The notes under the pieces: model-generated | What the model was told of the DNA's origin: nothing | Database searches by the model: none | What the model saw: only the letters and a program-made list of their open reading frames with translations | Position numbers and translations under genes: made by a program | In this document: piece after piece, positions 19,115-27,568 of the stretch | Numbering within the stretch: position 1 is the first letter of the stretch | Layout of the letters: the number at the start of each line of letters is the position of its first letter | DNA from: Candidatus Methylacidiphilum fumarolicum | GTDB lineage: Bacteria; Verrucomicrobiota; Verrucomicrobiia; Methylacidiphilales; Methylacidiphilaceae | Direction: 5' to 3' | Assembly (NCBI RefSeq): GCF_949774925.1 | Contig: NZ_OX458932.1 | Location: 1,488,001-1,552,000, forward strand | Length of the DNA stretch: 64,000 bases

Positions 19115-20311
19115 ATGGCAAAAGTACTTTGTGTTCTTTATCCCGATCCAGTGGATGGCTATCCAAAATCTTACATACGGGATTCGGTCCCTAAAATTGA
19201 AAAGTATCCAGATGGTCAAACGGTGCCTAATCCTAAGCGGATTGATTTTGTTCCAGGAGAACTCTTAGGATCTGTCTCGGGAGGGCTCGGTCTAAGGAAG
19301 TATCTGGAAGAACTTGGACACGAATTTATTGTTACTTCGGATAAGGACGGACCGAATTCTGTTTTCGAAAAAGAGCTACCCACTGCTGACGTAGTCATTT
19401 CTCAGCCGTTTTGGCCTGCCTATTTAACTCCAGATCGCATTAAGAAGGCTAAAAATCTAAAACTGGCTATCACAGCAGGGATTGGTTCGGATCATGTGGA
19501 TATTCAGGCAGCCATAGAAGCGGGCATAACTGTAGCCGAAGTTACCTATTCCAATAGCATTAGCGTTGCTGAGCATGTGGTGATGATGATTCTTTCGCTT
19601 GTGAGAAATTATCTTCCTGCGCATGAATGGGCTGTCAAAGGAGGATGGAATATAGCCGATTGCGCCGTAAGAGCTTATGACCTGGAAGGGATGCATGTCG
19701 GTACCGTAGCGGCAGGAAGAATCGGTCTGGCCGTGCTTAGAAGACTAAAACCCTTCGATGTCCACCTACACTATACAGATCGGCATAGGCTTCCTCCTGA
19801 AATCGAAAGGGAGCTTGGTGTCACCTATCACCCAGATGTTTATTCTATGGTTCCCCACTGCGATGTCATCACCATCAATTGTCCTTTGCATCCTTCTACT
19901 GAGCATCTTTTCAACGATCAGCTTATTGAAAAATGCAAACGGGGAGTTTTTATTGTGAACACCGCCAGAGGGAAAATCTGTGATCGAGATGCGGTGGTAA
20001 GGGCTGTGAAAAGTGGTAAAATTGCAGCCTATGCTGGAGATGTTTGGTTCCCGCAACCGCCTCCCTCCGATCATCCCTGGAGAACTATGCCTTACAATGG
20101 GATGACACCCCATTACTCAGGAACAACCCTTTCGGCTCAAGCTCGATACGCTGCTGGCACAAGGGAAATTTTGGAATGCTTTTTTGAGGGTCGACCGATT
20201 CGAGAGGAATATCTGATTGTAAAAGGGGGCAAGCTTGCAGGAGTCGGTGCCCATTCCTATACAGCAGGCAGCACCACAAAAGGGGTGGAAGAACTATTAA
20301 AAAATAAATAA
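19115..20311 (+). CDS. fdh: NAD-dependent formate dehydrogenase (metal-free, D-2-hydroxyacid dehydrogenase family)
   Basis: This enzyme oxidises formate to CO2 with NAD+ and is the last step of methane or methanol oxidation, feeding NADH to CO2 fixation. The key residues of the family can be read. AGIGSDHVD and TYSNSISVAEH carry the formate-site Ile and Asn. NTARGKICD holds the catalytic Arg, and WFPQPPPSDHPWR the Gln. TPHYSGTTLSAQARY carries the catalytic His. The nucleotide fold GTVAAGRIGLAVLRRL ends in YTDRHR, whose Asp indicates NAD rather than NADP preference. The length of 398 residues matches the methylotroph enzyme. It needs no molybdenum or tungsten. It is monocistronic, with a terminator directly downstream. 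Confidence 0.95.
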   Translation: MAKVLCVLYPDPVDGYPKSYIRDSVPKIEKYPDGQTVPNPKRIDFVPGELLGSVSGGLGLRKYLEELGHEFIVTSDKDGPNSVFEKELPTADVVISQPFWPAYLTPDRIKKAKNLKLAITAGIGSDHVDIQAAIEAGITVAEVTYSNSISVAEHVVMMILSLVRNYLPAHEWAVKGGWNIADCAVRAYDLEGMHVGTVAAGRIGLAVLRRLKPFDVHLHYTDRHRLPPEIERELGVTYHPDVYSMVPHCDVITINCPLHPSTEHLFNDQLIEKCKRGVFIVNTARGKICDRDAVVRAVKSGKIAAYAGDVWFPQPPPSDHPWRTMPYNGMTPHYSGTTLSAQARYAAGTREILECFFEGRPIREEYLIVKGGKLAGVGAHSYTAGSTTKGVEELLKNK

Positions 20312-20337
20312 AAATACAGGTTTTTAACTAATACCTA

Positions 20338-20375
20338 CGGCTTTTTCTCCATTTCGGAGAAAAAGCCGTTTTTTT
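20338..20375 (+). terminator. Rho-independent terminator of fdh
   Basis: A perfect 13-bp stem, cggctttttctcc (20338-20350) and ggagaaaaagccg (20356-20368), closes a five-base loop. A run of seven T follows at 20369-20375. It lies 26 bases after the fdh stop and just before the end of the convergent rhomboid gene. Confidence 0.92.
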
Positions 20376-20378
20376 CTA

Positions 20379-21080
20379 TCAGTCTTCGATCGGAAAGATG
20401 TTCTTGAGGATCCAGCCCACCCCCACTCCTGCGACAAATCCGCCCACATGGGCCCACCAGGCCACTCCTCCTGCAGCCATACTTTCTGGACTCATAGCCA
20501 TAAGAGAGCCACTGAAAAGCTGCATGAAAAACCAGAATCCTAAATAGAAAACCGCGGGAATCTCAGCAAAAGTATACCATCCAAAAAAGGGAACTAGGGT
20601 GATGATCCGGCTATAAGGATAAAAAACAAAATAAGCGCCTAAAACGGCTGCAATGGCTCCAGAAGCTCCAATAATAGGTAAAGTAGAATGCGGATCGGAG
20701 GCTATCTGAACAATTTCAGAAACAAGGCCACCGAAGAGATAAAAAAAGAGATAACCTATGTGGCCAAATCGATCTTCGACATTGTCTCCAAAAATCCAAA
20801 GATAAACCATATTCCCAAGAATATGAAAAAACCCCCCATGGAGAAACATTGAGCTTATAAAAGGAATGTAACGGTGAGGATCCAATGTATCTCCGCCAAA
20901 TTCAGTCCAATAGACAAAACGAACAGGCACATTGCCATAATCCAGAAGAAAATTTTGAAGTTGTTTTCCACGAGTCAACTCGTAAATAAAGACAAGTATA
21001 TTGGTCAAAATTAAAAAATTATTTACATATGGTCTTCTTTTACTGGGTATAGTATCAGCAATGGGAATCATACAACACAA
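20379..21080 (-). CDS. Rhomboid-family intramembrane serine protease
   Basis: The catalytic dyad is visible as Ser140 in GASGAIAAVLG and His211 in WWAHVGGFVAG. HGGFFHILGNMVYLWIFGDN carries the conserved His86 and Asn90 that stabilise the oxyanion. About six transmembrane helices can be seen, the usual bacterial fold. Length (233 residues) is normal. The protein may start at MIPIADT (21071), as the preceding MCC adds little. The substrates are unknown. It ends directly against the fdh terminator. Confidence 0.9.
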   Translation of the reverse strand: MCCMIPIADTIPSKRRPYVNNFLILTNILVFIYELTRGKQLQNFLLDYGNVPVRFVYWTEFGGDTLDPHRYIPFISSMFLHGGFFHILGNMVYLWIFGDNVEDRFGHIGYLFFYLFGGLVSEIVQIASDPHSTLPIIGASGAIAAVLGAYFVFYPYSRIITLVPFFGWYTFAEIPAVFYLGFWFFMQLFSGSLMAMSPESMAAGGVAWWAHVGGFVAGVGVGWILKNIFPIED

Positions 21081-21299
21081 ATTGCTTTTCTAATGATATC
21101 TTTTCAAAAGCCGAAATCCTACAAAACAAACTATAGATTTATTTTCTTAAAAATCTTAAAAATACCTATCCCCAAAACAAGCATTTTACCTAATTCTCTA
21201 CAAAAAAGAAAATGCTTGCCTCAGCCTGTTCCAACTTACTATTTTTAGAATAAGCAACTCGTTTTCCTTTTTGTTATTTTTCCACCTTTTTTCTCTAAC

Positions 21300-22556
21300 A
21301 TGAACACGATAGATAACTCTCTTGTTAAAACAGCTCTAGCTTATGGAAAAACTGTAGATGAAGTCCTTGATGTCCTTCAAAAACAAGGGATTCTCAAGCC
21401 TGAATTCACAATTTGTTTTATCTCAAGCACTTTCAATCAGCAACAGGTAGTCAGTCAAATTAAAAAGTCATTAAGCGGTCATCTGTGGGGACTGTCGAGC
21501 GCTGGAGAATTTAACGGCATAGAAGAAGCTATGACTTGTGGGGGTATTTTCCTGCTCTCTGTTGAGCCATTAGCAAACGTCTTAAAATCCAATGTTTCCT
21601 ATGGGACCATTGGCGTCGACGCTGAAAACAGCGCCAAAGCCATCGTACAAAAAGCCTTTGAAGGACTTCAGTTTGATCCTGAACTGCTCTATCTAGGATT
21701 TTCAGGGAAAAAACCGGCGGATCTGCTTAAAGCTACTCCTTTCTCTCTTCTTATCGCTCATTCTCAGATTGGGACCGAAGAGAAATGCCTAAAAGGCATT
21801 TGCGAATATGTTGGGCGCGGGGTCCGAATTTCAGGTGGGAGCGGAGCTGACTCCCTCTATTTAGAAAGAGTCACGGAGACCTACTGTTATGCAGACGATA
21901 AGGCAGAAAAAAACGCTCTCTCGGTTCTTTCCCTAGCCACTACGCTGAAAAATGGAGTAGGCATAGCGAATGCTTTCCGTCCCGTACCAGGCAAAGGAGC
22001 GTTTGTGACAGAAAGCTTTGGAAGAGTCGTCTATTCTTTAAATCACCGCAGAGCTGCTGATGTCTACATGGAGTTGACGGCTTCTTCCTCATGGCAAGAA
22101 GCCTTTCATGCTTTTAATAGTCATCCTTTAGGAATAGTAGAGCCAGTCAGTCACTATTGGCATATCCATAGCCCGGCTGCTATTCAAAAGGATGGTTCGA
22201 TGGCTTTTTTTTCTGAAATTCCTCAAGGCTCAGGTGTATCCTTGCTCGAAGCTGATTCTCAAAGTCGGATTGAATCTACCCGTCTGGCCGTACAAAGAGC
22301 CATAGCCGATGCTGGTTATCCTCAAAAAATTGCCGCAGTCGTTCTCTTTAACTGTATCCTTTGCCACCAACAGTCCGAAAGACTTAAAACCGGGAGAGCA
22401 GAAATCCAAGCTGTCAAATCTTTAGTCGGCGAAAATGTTCCCCTGATCGGAGCTTCGACTTATGGGGAAACAGGCTACACTATCGCAGGCACTGTAGGCC
22501 ATCACAATCAAACTACAACTGTCTGGCTTCTAGGCGATGAGCCGATTACACGTTAA
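21300..22556 (+). CDS. FIST-domain sensory protein
   Basis: The protein has the FIST_N and FIST_C layout. The N-terminal part reads ICFISSTFNQQQVVSQIKK, then GHLWGLSSAGEFN and GGIFLLSVEPL. The C-terminal half includes VVLFNCILCHQQSERL and, near the end, VPLIGASTYGETGYT. FIST proteins are thought to bind small molecules, possibly amino acids, and often work with kinases or GGDEF proteins. None is adjacent here, so it may be free-standing. Length (418 residues) is typical. The next gene on the same strand starts 171 bases later. Confidence 0.8.
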   Translation: MNTIDNSLVKTALAYGKTVDEVLDVLQKQGILKPEFTICFISSTFNQQQVVSQIKKSLSGHLWGLSSAGEFNGIEEAMTCGGIFLLSVEPLANVLKSNVSYGTIGVDAENSAKAIVQKAFEGLQFDPELLYLGFSGKKPADLLKATPFSLLIAHSQIGTEEKCLKGICEYVGRGVRISGGSGADSLYLERVTETYCYADDKAEKNALSVLSLATTLKNGVGIANAFRPVPGKGAFVTESFGRVVYSLNHRRAADVYMELTASSSWQEAFHAFNSHPLGIVEPVSHYWHIHSPAAIQKDGSMAFFSEIPQGSGVSLLEADSQSRIESTRLAVQRAIADAGYPQKIAAVVLFNCILCHQQSERLKTGRAEIQAVKSLVGENVPLIGASTYGETGYTIAGTVGHHNQTTTVWLLGDEPITR

Positions 22557-22727
22557 TGCCCCTTAGCTGAGTTCAAAAAGAACTAGAGATTGGATTTCAT
22601 GCTGAAAGCTCAACAAGGAGCCCTCGTTCCCTACCCTCAAGAAAATCACAAACTTTTTTCCATCAAATTCTTTATTTTTCTTTTCTCTTCTCGTTTCCAA
22701 GGTTACGTTTAAAATCATTCTTCCAAC

Positions 22728-23081
22728 ATGAACCGAAATATTGGCAAATGGGTCCTTGCTCTTTTGTACTGTGATTTGATCCTCGCCTTTTCTTCGTTGC
22801 CAGGAGCTTCGCTTTCTGTAATCACTAAAAATGTATCGGATAAAATCCTCCACTTTTTTGGTTATTCGATTCTCGGATGGCTTTTTTGCCAAGCTTCAAC
22901 GAAACTTCTCTATGGAATAGCCTTCGCAGCACTCTTTGGGATGATTGACGAAAACTATCAAAGACTTATCCCCGGCCGACAGTGTGATTTTTACGACTGG
23001 TTAGCAGACTGTCTTGGAGCAACGATTGGCGCAATAATAAGTGTGGGCATACTTAGACTTTTCAAAGCAACGAAAAAATGA
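22728..23081 (+). CDS. VanZ-like small membrane protein
   Basis: This 117-residue protein contains SDKILHFFGYSILGWLF, the DKxxHFxxYxxLG hallmark of VanZ-like proteins. GMIDENYQRLIPGRQCDFYDWLADCLGA is the conserved DExxQxxxPGRxxxxxD end. Four hydrophobic helices are expected. The family includes the teicoplanin-resistance VanZ but most members have unknown envelope roles. It may be co-transcribed with the FIST gene. Confidence 0.85.
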   Translation: MNRNIGKWVLALLYCDLILAFSSLPGASLSVITKNVSDKILHFFGYSILGWLFCQASTKLLYGIAFAALFGMIDENYQRLIPGRQCDFYDWLADCLGATIGAIISVGILRLFKATKK

Positions 23082-23129
23082 ACAATTTTTCTGATAATAA
23101 AACTAAAGAGAAATAAATAACTCTCCTAG

Positions 23130-23543
23130 CTAATGGGAGCTTTCAGAATTAATTTCCAAGAGATGGCCATCGGGATCCAAAAGAAAAATTTGAGGAAACC
23201 CAGCAACACTATTCAGATTGATCTTTAATCGGAAGGCTGGATCAGTTTGCTCTTCACTGTAGCCTTTTCCTTTTAGCCAAGTCAAAGCCTCCGTTATATT
23301 TTTAACCCGAAATGCTACATGTCTAGCTTTGGTGTCTATCCAACGGCTTTCTGTATTAGGAATCGGAGAAGACACAACAGTTAGATGCAGTTGCTGGTTT
23401 CCAACTTCAAACCAAGCACCAGGGAAAGAAAAGGGAGGCCTTACAATCTGTTTTAAACCGAGGACTTCAGTGTAAAACCGAATCGAGCGTTCTAGATCTT
23501 TTACTGGAAGAGTAACATGGTGTATGGCTTCCATTACAACCAT
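23130..23543 (-). CDS. VOC-superfamily (glyoxalase/dioxygenase fold) protein
   Basis: The two beta-alpha-beta-beta-beta modules of the vicinal-oxygen-chelate fold are clear. IHHVTLPVKDLERSIRFYTEVLGL opens the first and RHVAFRVKNITEALTWLKGKG the second. LDPDGHLLEINS supplies the usual Glu metal ligand, and His residues in IHHV, QLHLTV and RHVAF could be the others. The substrate is not predictable. The better start is probably MEAIHHV (23534). Confidence 0.8.
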   Translation of the reverse strand: MVVMEAIHHVTLPVKDLERSIRFYTEVLGLKQIVRPPFSFPGAWFEVGNQQLHLTVVSSPIPNTESRWIDTKARHVAFRVKNITEALTWLKGKGYSEEQTDPAFRLKINLNSVAGFPQIFLLDPDGHLLEINSESSH

Positions 23544-23617
23544 AAGAAAAAGAATCTTATTGTTTTTTTGTATCTCTCTGGTAAACTCTTTTCAATTCCA
23601 ATTTAAATAAAACGTCT

Positions 23618-23827
23618 ATGAAATGCTGGTTTTGCGAAGAAGAAGCTCGGGGAACCTGTGCAGCCTGCGGTCGAGCCCTATGCCATCGTCATGCTCATAT
23701 CCATGATGAAATGACATTAGCCAAGTCGGATACAAGCACTGGGTATAGTAGTTACTATAATGTCTATGGTGCCTTAAAATGTTCAGAATGCAAATTGGAA
23801 TGGCGTTCGTACAAACCACATGGCTAA
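23618..23827 (+). CDS. Small zinc-finger protein (DUF2180/B-box-like)
   Basis: The 69-residue protein begins MKCWFCEEEARGTCAACGRALCHRH, a CxxC...CxxC...CxxH pattern that would bind zinc. A second CxxC follows in LKCSECKLEW. Similar small proteins are annotated as DUF2180 in other prokaryotes; their role is unknown. It is divergent from the VOC gene and its 3' end is close to the convergent GH13 gene. Confidence 0.7.
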   Translation: MKCWFCEEEARGTCAACGRALCHRHAHIHDEMTLAKSDTSTGYSSYYNVYGALKCSECKLEWRSYKPHG

Positions 23828-23861
23828 CGAACGAAATCTACGCTATGAGTGGAAAATTGAT

Positions 23862-24821
23862 TTAGGAATGAGTCAACTGCCTGATTCTTTCCGACAGGTT
23901 CCATCGACCAGGCAACTCTTCAATCCACCACCTTTTGGTGGTTTTGACTACATCAAGTTTTCTTCTAAATCCAAATTCAAAGCCCGCTGGAATGAGTATG
24001 CCATCACTCTGCTCATAGGCTCGATGCAATTTTAACAGAGCTTCCTCAAAAGAAGCGCATCGTACAGTGTCATGGCTTTCAGGAAAACCTATGAGTTTGA
24101 TCGATTCCTGACTATAGAGTTCCCGCTGTTGCGGCCACCATTCTGCCTTCCCATCCCACCAAAAAATGGAGCTTGCCATATAATCAAAGCCACTTTTAGC
24201 AATGCTGACCACCTGTTCTGGAGGACAGCCCAAAGCTTCCCCAAAAAACTGAACGTTCAGAAGAATCGACCGGCCATAAGCAATCAACTCTTTCCAAATA
24301 GCCGGTGAAATCCCATAAACGTAATCAGCTCTAAATCCATCGACTCCCAAATCCAACCAGTATTTAATGACCGATTTCTGATAATCAACGACGCTTTCAT
24401 TTGAAAAGTCAAGTTGAGCAAGATCTTTCCAACTGATCCACTGACCATTGTCAACGCAACCAGGATTTTTTGGCTGACCACCTTCCCAAACAATCCAATC
24501 AGGATGCTCTTTGATTAAGGGAGAATCTATGGCGATGTGGTTAGCCACCAGATCAACCCATACTTTAAGCCCTTGCTGATGACAAAGATTTAAAAACCGC
24601 TGGAATGCTTCTTCGGTTCCATATTCAGGAGCAATTGCTTTGGGGTTTAATATGGAATAGATACTTCCAGAAGCACCACAAGGGCTAATTGGATTGAGAA
24701 AAAGGATGTCAAAACCCATCCAAATAATCCTCCCCAGATGACTTTCCCAATCCTTTATTGTACCCAAAAGCCTTGGGAAAATATTATAGATCCAAATTTT
24801 TTTCTGCTCTCTTCCCATCAT
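23862..24821 (-). CDS. GH13-family alpha-glucan-active enzyme (compact)
   Basis: The (beta/alpha)8 barrel motifs of the alpha-amylase family are visible in order. VWVDLVANHIA is region I, and GVDGFRADYVYG region II with the nucleophile Asp. FFGEALG is region III with the acid Glu, and IGFPESHDT region IV with the transition-state His-Asp. At 319 residues it is a bare barrel without accessory domains, close to maltose- or oligoglucan-transferring members rather than secreted amylases. There is no signal peptide. It is adjacent to GH57 and GT4 genes on the same strand, so it probably acts on intracellular alpha-glucan. Confidence 0.8.
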   Translation of the reverse strand: MMGREQKKIWIYNIFPRLLGTIKDWESHLGRIIWMGFDILFLNPISPCGASGSIYSILNPKAIAPEYGTEEAFQRFLNLCHQQGLKVWVDLVANHIAIDSPLIKEHPDWIVWEGGQPKNPGCVDNGQWISWKDLAQLDFSNESVVDYQKSVIKYWLDLGVDGFRADYVYGISPAIWKELIAYGRSILLNVQFFGEALGCPPEQVVSIAKSGFDYMASSIFWWDGKAEWWPQQRELYSQESIKLIGFPESHDTVRCASFEEALLKLHRAYEQSDGILIPAGFEFGFRRKLDVVKTTKRWWIEELPGRWNLSERIRQLTHS

Positions 24822-24940
24822 TTCTTTAAGTTTTTTTTAATTTAAAAATAATTAGTGAATAATCAATAAATACTTATGCATGCAGTCGTGCCCTTGCCTC
24901 TATTTTTCCAATAAGCAGACTGTACAAGTAGGCTATTTTT

Positions 24941-26086
24941 TCAAGGCATTGCTTTGTAGGCTTGATCAATCAGATCATAAAGCTTGGGAAGCCATGATTC
25001 TCCCCAGAAGAGATAACAACTAGTTTCTGCTTGCAGCAGTAATTTGCGCATTTCTTGAAGTTTCCTTGTATATTCCAGCCCACTATTCACTTGCTGTTCT
25101 TTAGCTTTTTCCCAGTATTTGGCACTAAGTCTGTATATGGCTTCTAGAGCTTTCTTTTGGGATTGAGAGCCTGTCCACTGTGAAAAATCATACCCTGAAG
25201 TCGATCCAACATTCCATGCCCCAGTCTGTACATGCACCTTCTCTGTCGGAGGATGTTGTTCAATGTATTCAGCCAAAAATACCAATTCAAAATCTCCTTG
25301 AGCCTCAATTTTTTCCAAATATGGTGAAAAGAAATAGCCCCAGAAATTCGCCGAATCGCTTAAGTTTCTAAACCATCCCCCATTTTCACCGTCCGTCCAT
25401 GTTGTGATCAAGACAGGAGAAGCAAATGACTTCGTCTTGTTCTTCGCTTCACCCAAGAACCATACCGGGTCCATTCCGCTTTGCTGGGCATTGCTTAAAT
25501 CTCTTTCTCTAGGAACAATGGCAATACTTTTACCTTTCCATTCAGCAAGATACACCTGATATGGGGCTGTGGGTTGACCGTCTTGTCTGCGAATATGAGC
25601 ACTGTCCACAATGACATAGCTATAGCCCACCTCCACCAAATAAGGGATCATTTCCATGGTAAAACCCATTTCGGGAGGGAAAAAACCTTTAGGCTTTCTG
25701 CCAAAAACCTTTTCAATACATTGGCGGTGCAGCCATAATTGTTCTTCCCAATCTTCTATAGGGATGATGGGAAAGACGGGATGAAAATACCCCATTCCCA
25801 CAAGCTCTATACTAGGAAGTTGCTTGTAGGCCTCAAGCATCCTTCCAAGATCGAGAATATCTTGGCTCTTTTGCTGGATTGCAGGATCTAAAAACTGTTC
25901 CAGTAAGGTCCCTGAAAAGCCAAAATGGACTTTGGCCTTATCTCCATACCGTCTTAAGAAATGGATAGGCCGTTCATAAGCTAAAAGAATCTGCTGAGCT
26001 TCCCACCGATTAGTATCCAACAATAGATTCAAATTCCCTAGAGGTTGATGCATATGAAGGCCAAGGGCATGACATATTTTTGGCAT
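24941..26086 (-). CDS. GH57-family glycoside hydrolase or alpha-glucan branching/transfer enzyme
   Basis: The N-terminal ICHALGLHMHQPLGN carries the conserved HxHQP motif of family GH57. GFFPPEMGFTMEMIPYL contains the catalytic Glu, and LITTWTDGENGGWF the catalytic Asp. The length (about 381 residues) is at the short end for GH57 amylases and amylopullulanase-like proteins. I chose the ATG at 26086, because a strong SD (aaggaggt) lies eight bases upstream, rather than the GTG at 26092. The GT4 gene lies 45-50 bases upstream in the same direction, suggesting an operon for making or trimming an alpha-glucan. Confidence 0.85.
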   Translation of the reverse strand: MPKICHALGLHMHQPLGNLNLLLDTNRWEAQQILLAYERPIHFLRRYGDKAKVHFGFSGTLLEQFLDPAIQQKSQDILDLGRMLEAYKQLPSIELVGMGYFHPVFPIIPIEDWEEQLWLHRQCIEKVFGRKPKGFFPPEMGFTMEMIPYLVEVGYSYVIVDSAHIRRQDGQPTAPYQVYLAEWKGKSIAIVPRERDLSNAQQSGMDPVWFLGEAKNKTKSFASPVLITTWTDGENGGWFRNLSDSANFWGYFFSPYLEKIEAQGDFELVFLAEYIEQHPPTEKVHVQTGAWNVGSTSGYDFSQWTGSQSQKKALEAIYRLSAKYWEKAKEQQVNSGLEYTRKLQEMRKLLLQAETSCYLFWGESWLPKLYDLIDQAYKAMP

Positions 26087-26136
26087 AACCACACCTCCTT
26101 TGGATTGAATCTTTTAAGAAGCCCCTCACAAATGCC

Positions 26137-27294
26137 CTAAAATAAGGAATAATAACAACGTTCTGTCAGCGCTGCAACTGAATCCCAACTAAAAGATTCT
26201 TCGGCAGCCTTTCGGCCGTTTTGACCCATCCAACGACTATGCTCAAAATTTTTCATGATTTCGCAACAACCCCATGCTATCGATTCTGGGGTTGGATATA
26301 CCTTGTACCCATTTATCCCATGCCATACAAATTCTGAACCATTATGTGTTGCGATAACAGGCTTTCCCGCTGCCCACCCTTCAAGGACAGCTATGCCAAA
26401 GGGCTCGTTCCGCGAAGGAAGAACCACCGCATCAACCGCACGAAAAAGATCATGCAGATCAGCCCCAAACCTATGTCCTATGAATCGTACAGCATGCCTT
26501 ATGCCAAGCTGCCAAGATCGATTTTCCAGCTGAGATCTCAAGTATCCATCACCAGCAAAAATGAACTTAGCATTGCCATTGAATTTAAGAACCCAAGGAA
26601 TTGCTTCTAAAAGAAGATCTGGACCTTTCTGATGGGTCAATCGGCCACAAAAAAGAAATGTTGGATCCATCGGTCCAATACCATATCTTCCCTTGACTGC
26701 TGCCGGATCAATAAAACCGCTAAAAGGAGTCACACTAATCCCATTGGGAATTACCCAGATTTTGCCTTCCCATTGGTGATAAATGGAAACAATTTCCCAT
26801 TTCAACTGATTGGAAACAGCTATAATTCTATCCGCATAATGAGCACCTTCTCCTTCTAAGTGACGAATCCTCGCAGAATTGCCTCCATGATGACAGTTCC
26901 CACAGCGGCCATATTCAGTAGAATGAAGGGTAAAAACAAAGCGTCTGCCACGACCCCATTTTGCCCATTTTCCAGCCATTGAGGTCAACCAGTCATGTGA
27001 ATGGATAATGTCAAATCCCCCAGCATAATCTTCTTCCTTCCAAAGATGTCCAATAAATGATCTGCATAAATTATGCATTTCGGTTATAAAATCTGGATGA
27101 AAAGCAAAATCACACCGATGATAATGCACCCCATCAATACAATCATAGTGACTCATCCAATTCTGTCTTCTAGTAAAAACATGTACCTGATGGCCCCGAC
27201 GGGACAACCCAGCGGCTAGCTCTGTAACATGTACAGCTAATCCTCCAACAGCAATTGAATGAAGAGTTTCCCAAGAAAACATAGCTATTTTCAT
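26137..27294 (-). CDS. GT4/GT5-like glycosyltransferase (glycogen-synthase-like)
   Basis: The start MKIAMFSWETLHSIAVGGLA carries the GGLA loop found in glycogen synthases and their GT4 relatives. IIHSHDWLTSMAGKW and VFTLHSTEYGR match the HDW and acceptor regions. FLFCGRLTHQKGPDLLLEAIPW is the donor-binding strand. PSRNEPFGIAVLEGWAAGKPV holds the E..FG..xLE nucleotide-sugar motif. At 385 residues it is shorter than GlgA. With the GH57 gene directly downstream it probably extends an alpha-glucan, though the sugar donor is not certain. Confidence 0.82.
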   Translation of the reverse strand: MKIAMFSWETLHSIAVGGLAVHVTELAAGLSRRGHQVHVFTRRQNWMSHYDCIDGVHYHRCDFAFHPDFITEMHNLCRSFIGHLWKEEDYAGGFDIIHSHDWLTSMAGKWAKWGRGRRFVFTLHSTEYGRCGNCHHGGNSARIRHLEGEGAHYADRIIAVSNQLKWEIVSIYHQWEGKIWVIPNGISVTPFSGFIDPAAVKGRYGIGPMDPTFLFCGRLTHQKGPDLLLEAIPWVLKFNGNAKFIFAGDGYLRSQLENRSWQLGIRHAVRFIGHRFGADLHDLFRAVDAVVLPSRNEPFGIAVLEGWAAGKPVIATHNGSEFVWHGINGYKVYPTPESIAWGCCEIMKNFEHSRWMGQNGRKAAEESFSWDSVAALTERCYYSLF

Positions 27295-27568
27295 AATGTA
27301 TTTTAAAGGCTCAACAGGTTAACATTGTGATGATTAATACAATAAATCCAGATTATAATCCAAAACCACCTTAGAGCAGACTAAGGGTTTGCCTAATTTA
27401 AAATAAATGTTTTTCTGTATATTGACTTAGCATTTTTACGCTTATTGTTCTTTTTAGAGCCATCAGTCCTCGGATCAAAGCTTCTCTACAATTGGCTTTC
27501 TTTTTTTCTTTCCTATTTTTAAAGAGTCGTTACTCTTTTTTCTCAATCCTGCCTAAAAAATCCACTCT

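Noticed and set aside
22563-22892. 109-codon ORF on the minus strand
   Set aside because: It overlaps the VanZ-like gene antisense and shows no family features, so it is a shadow frame.
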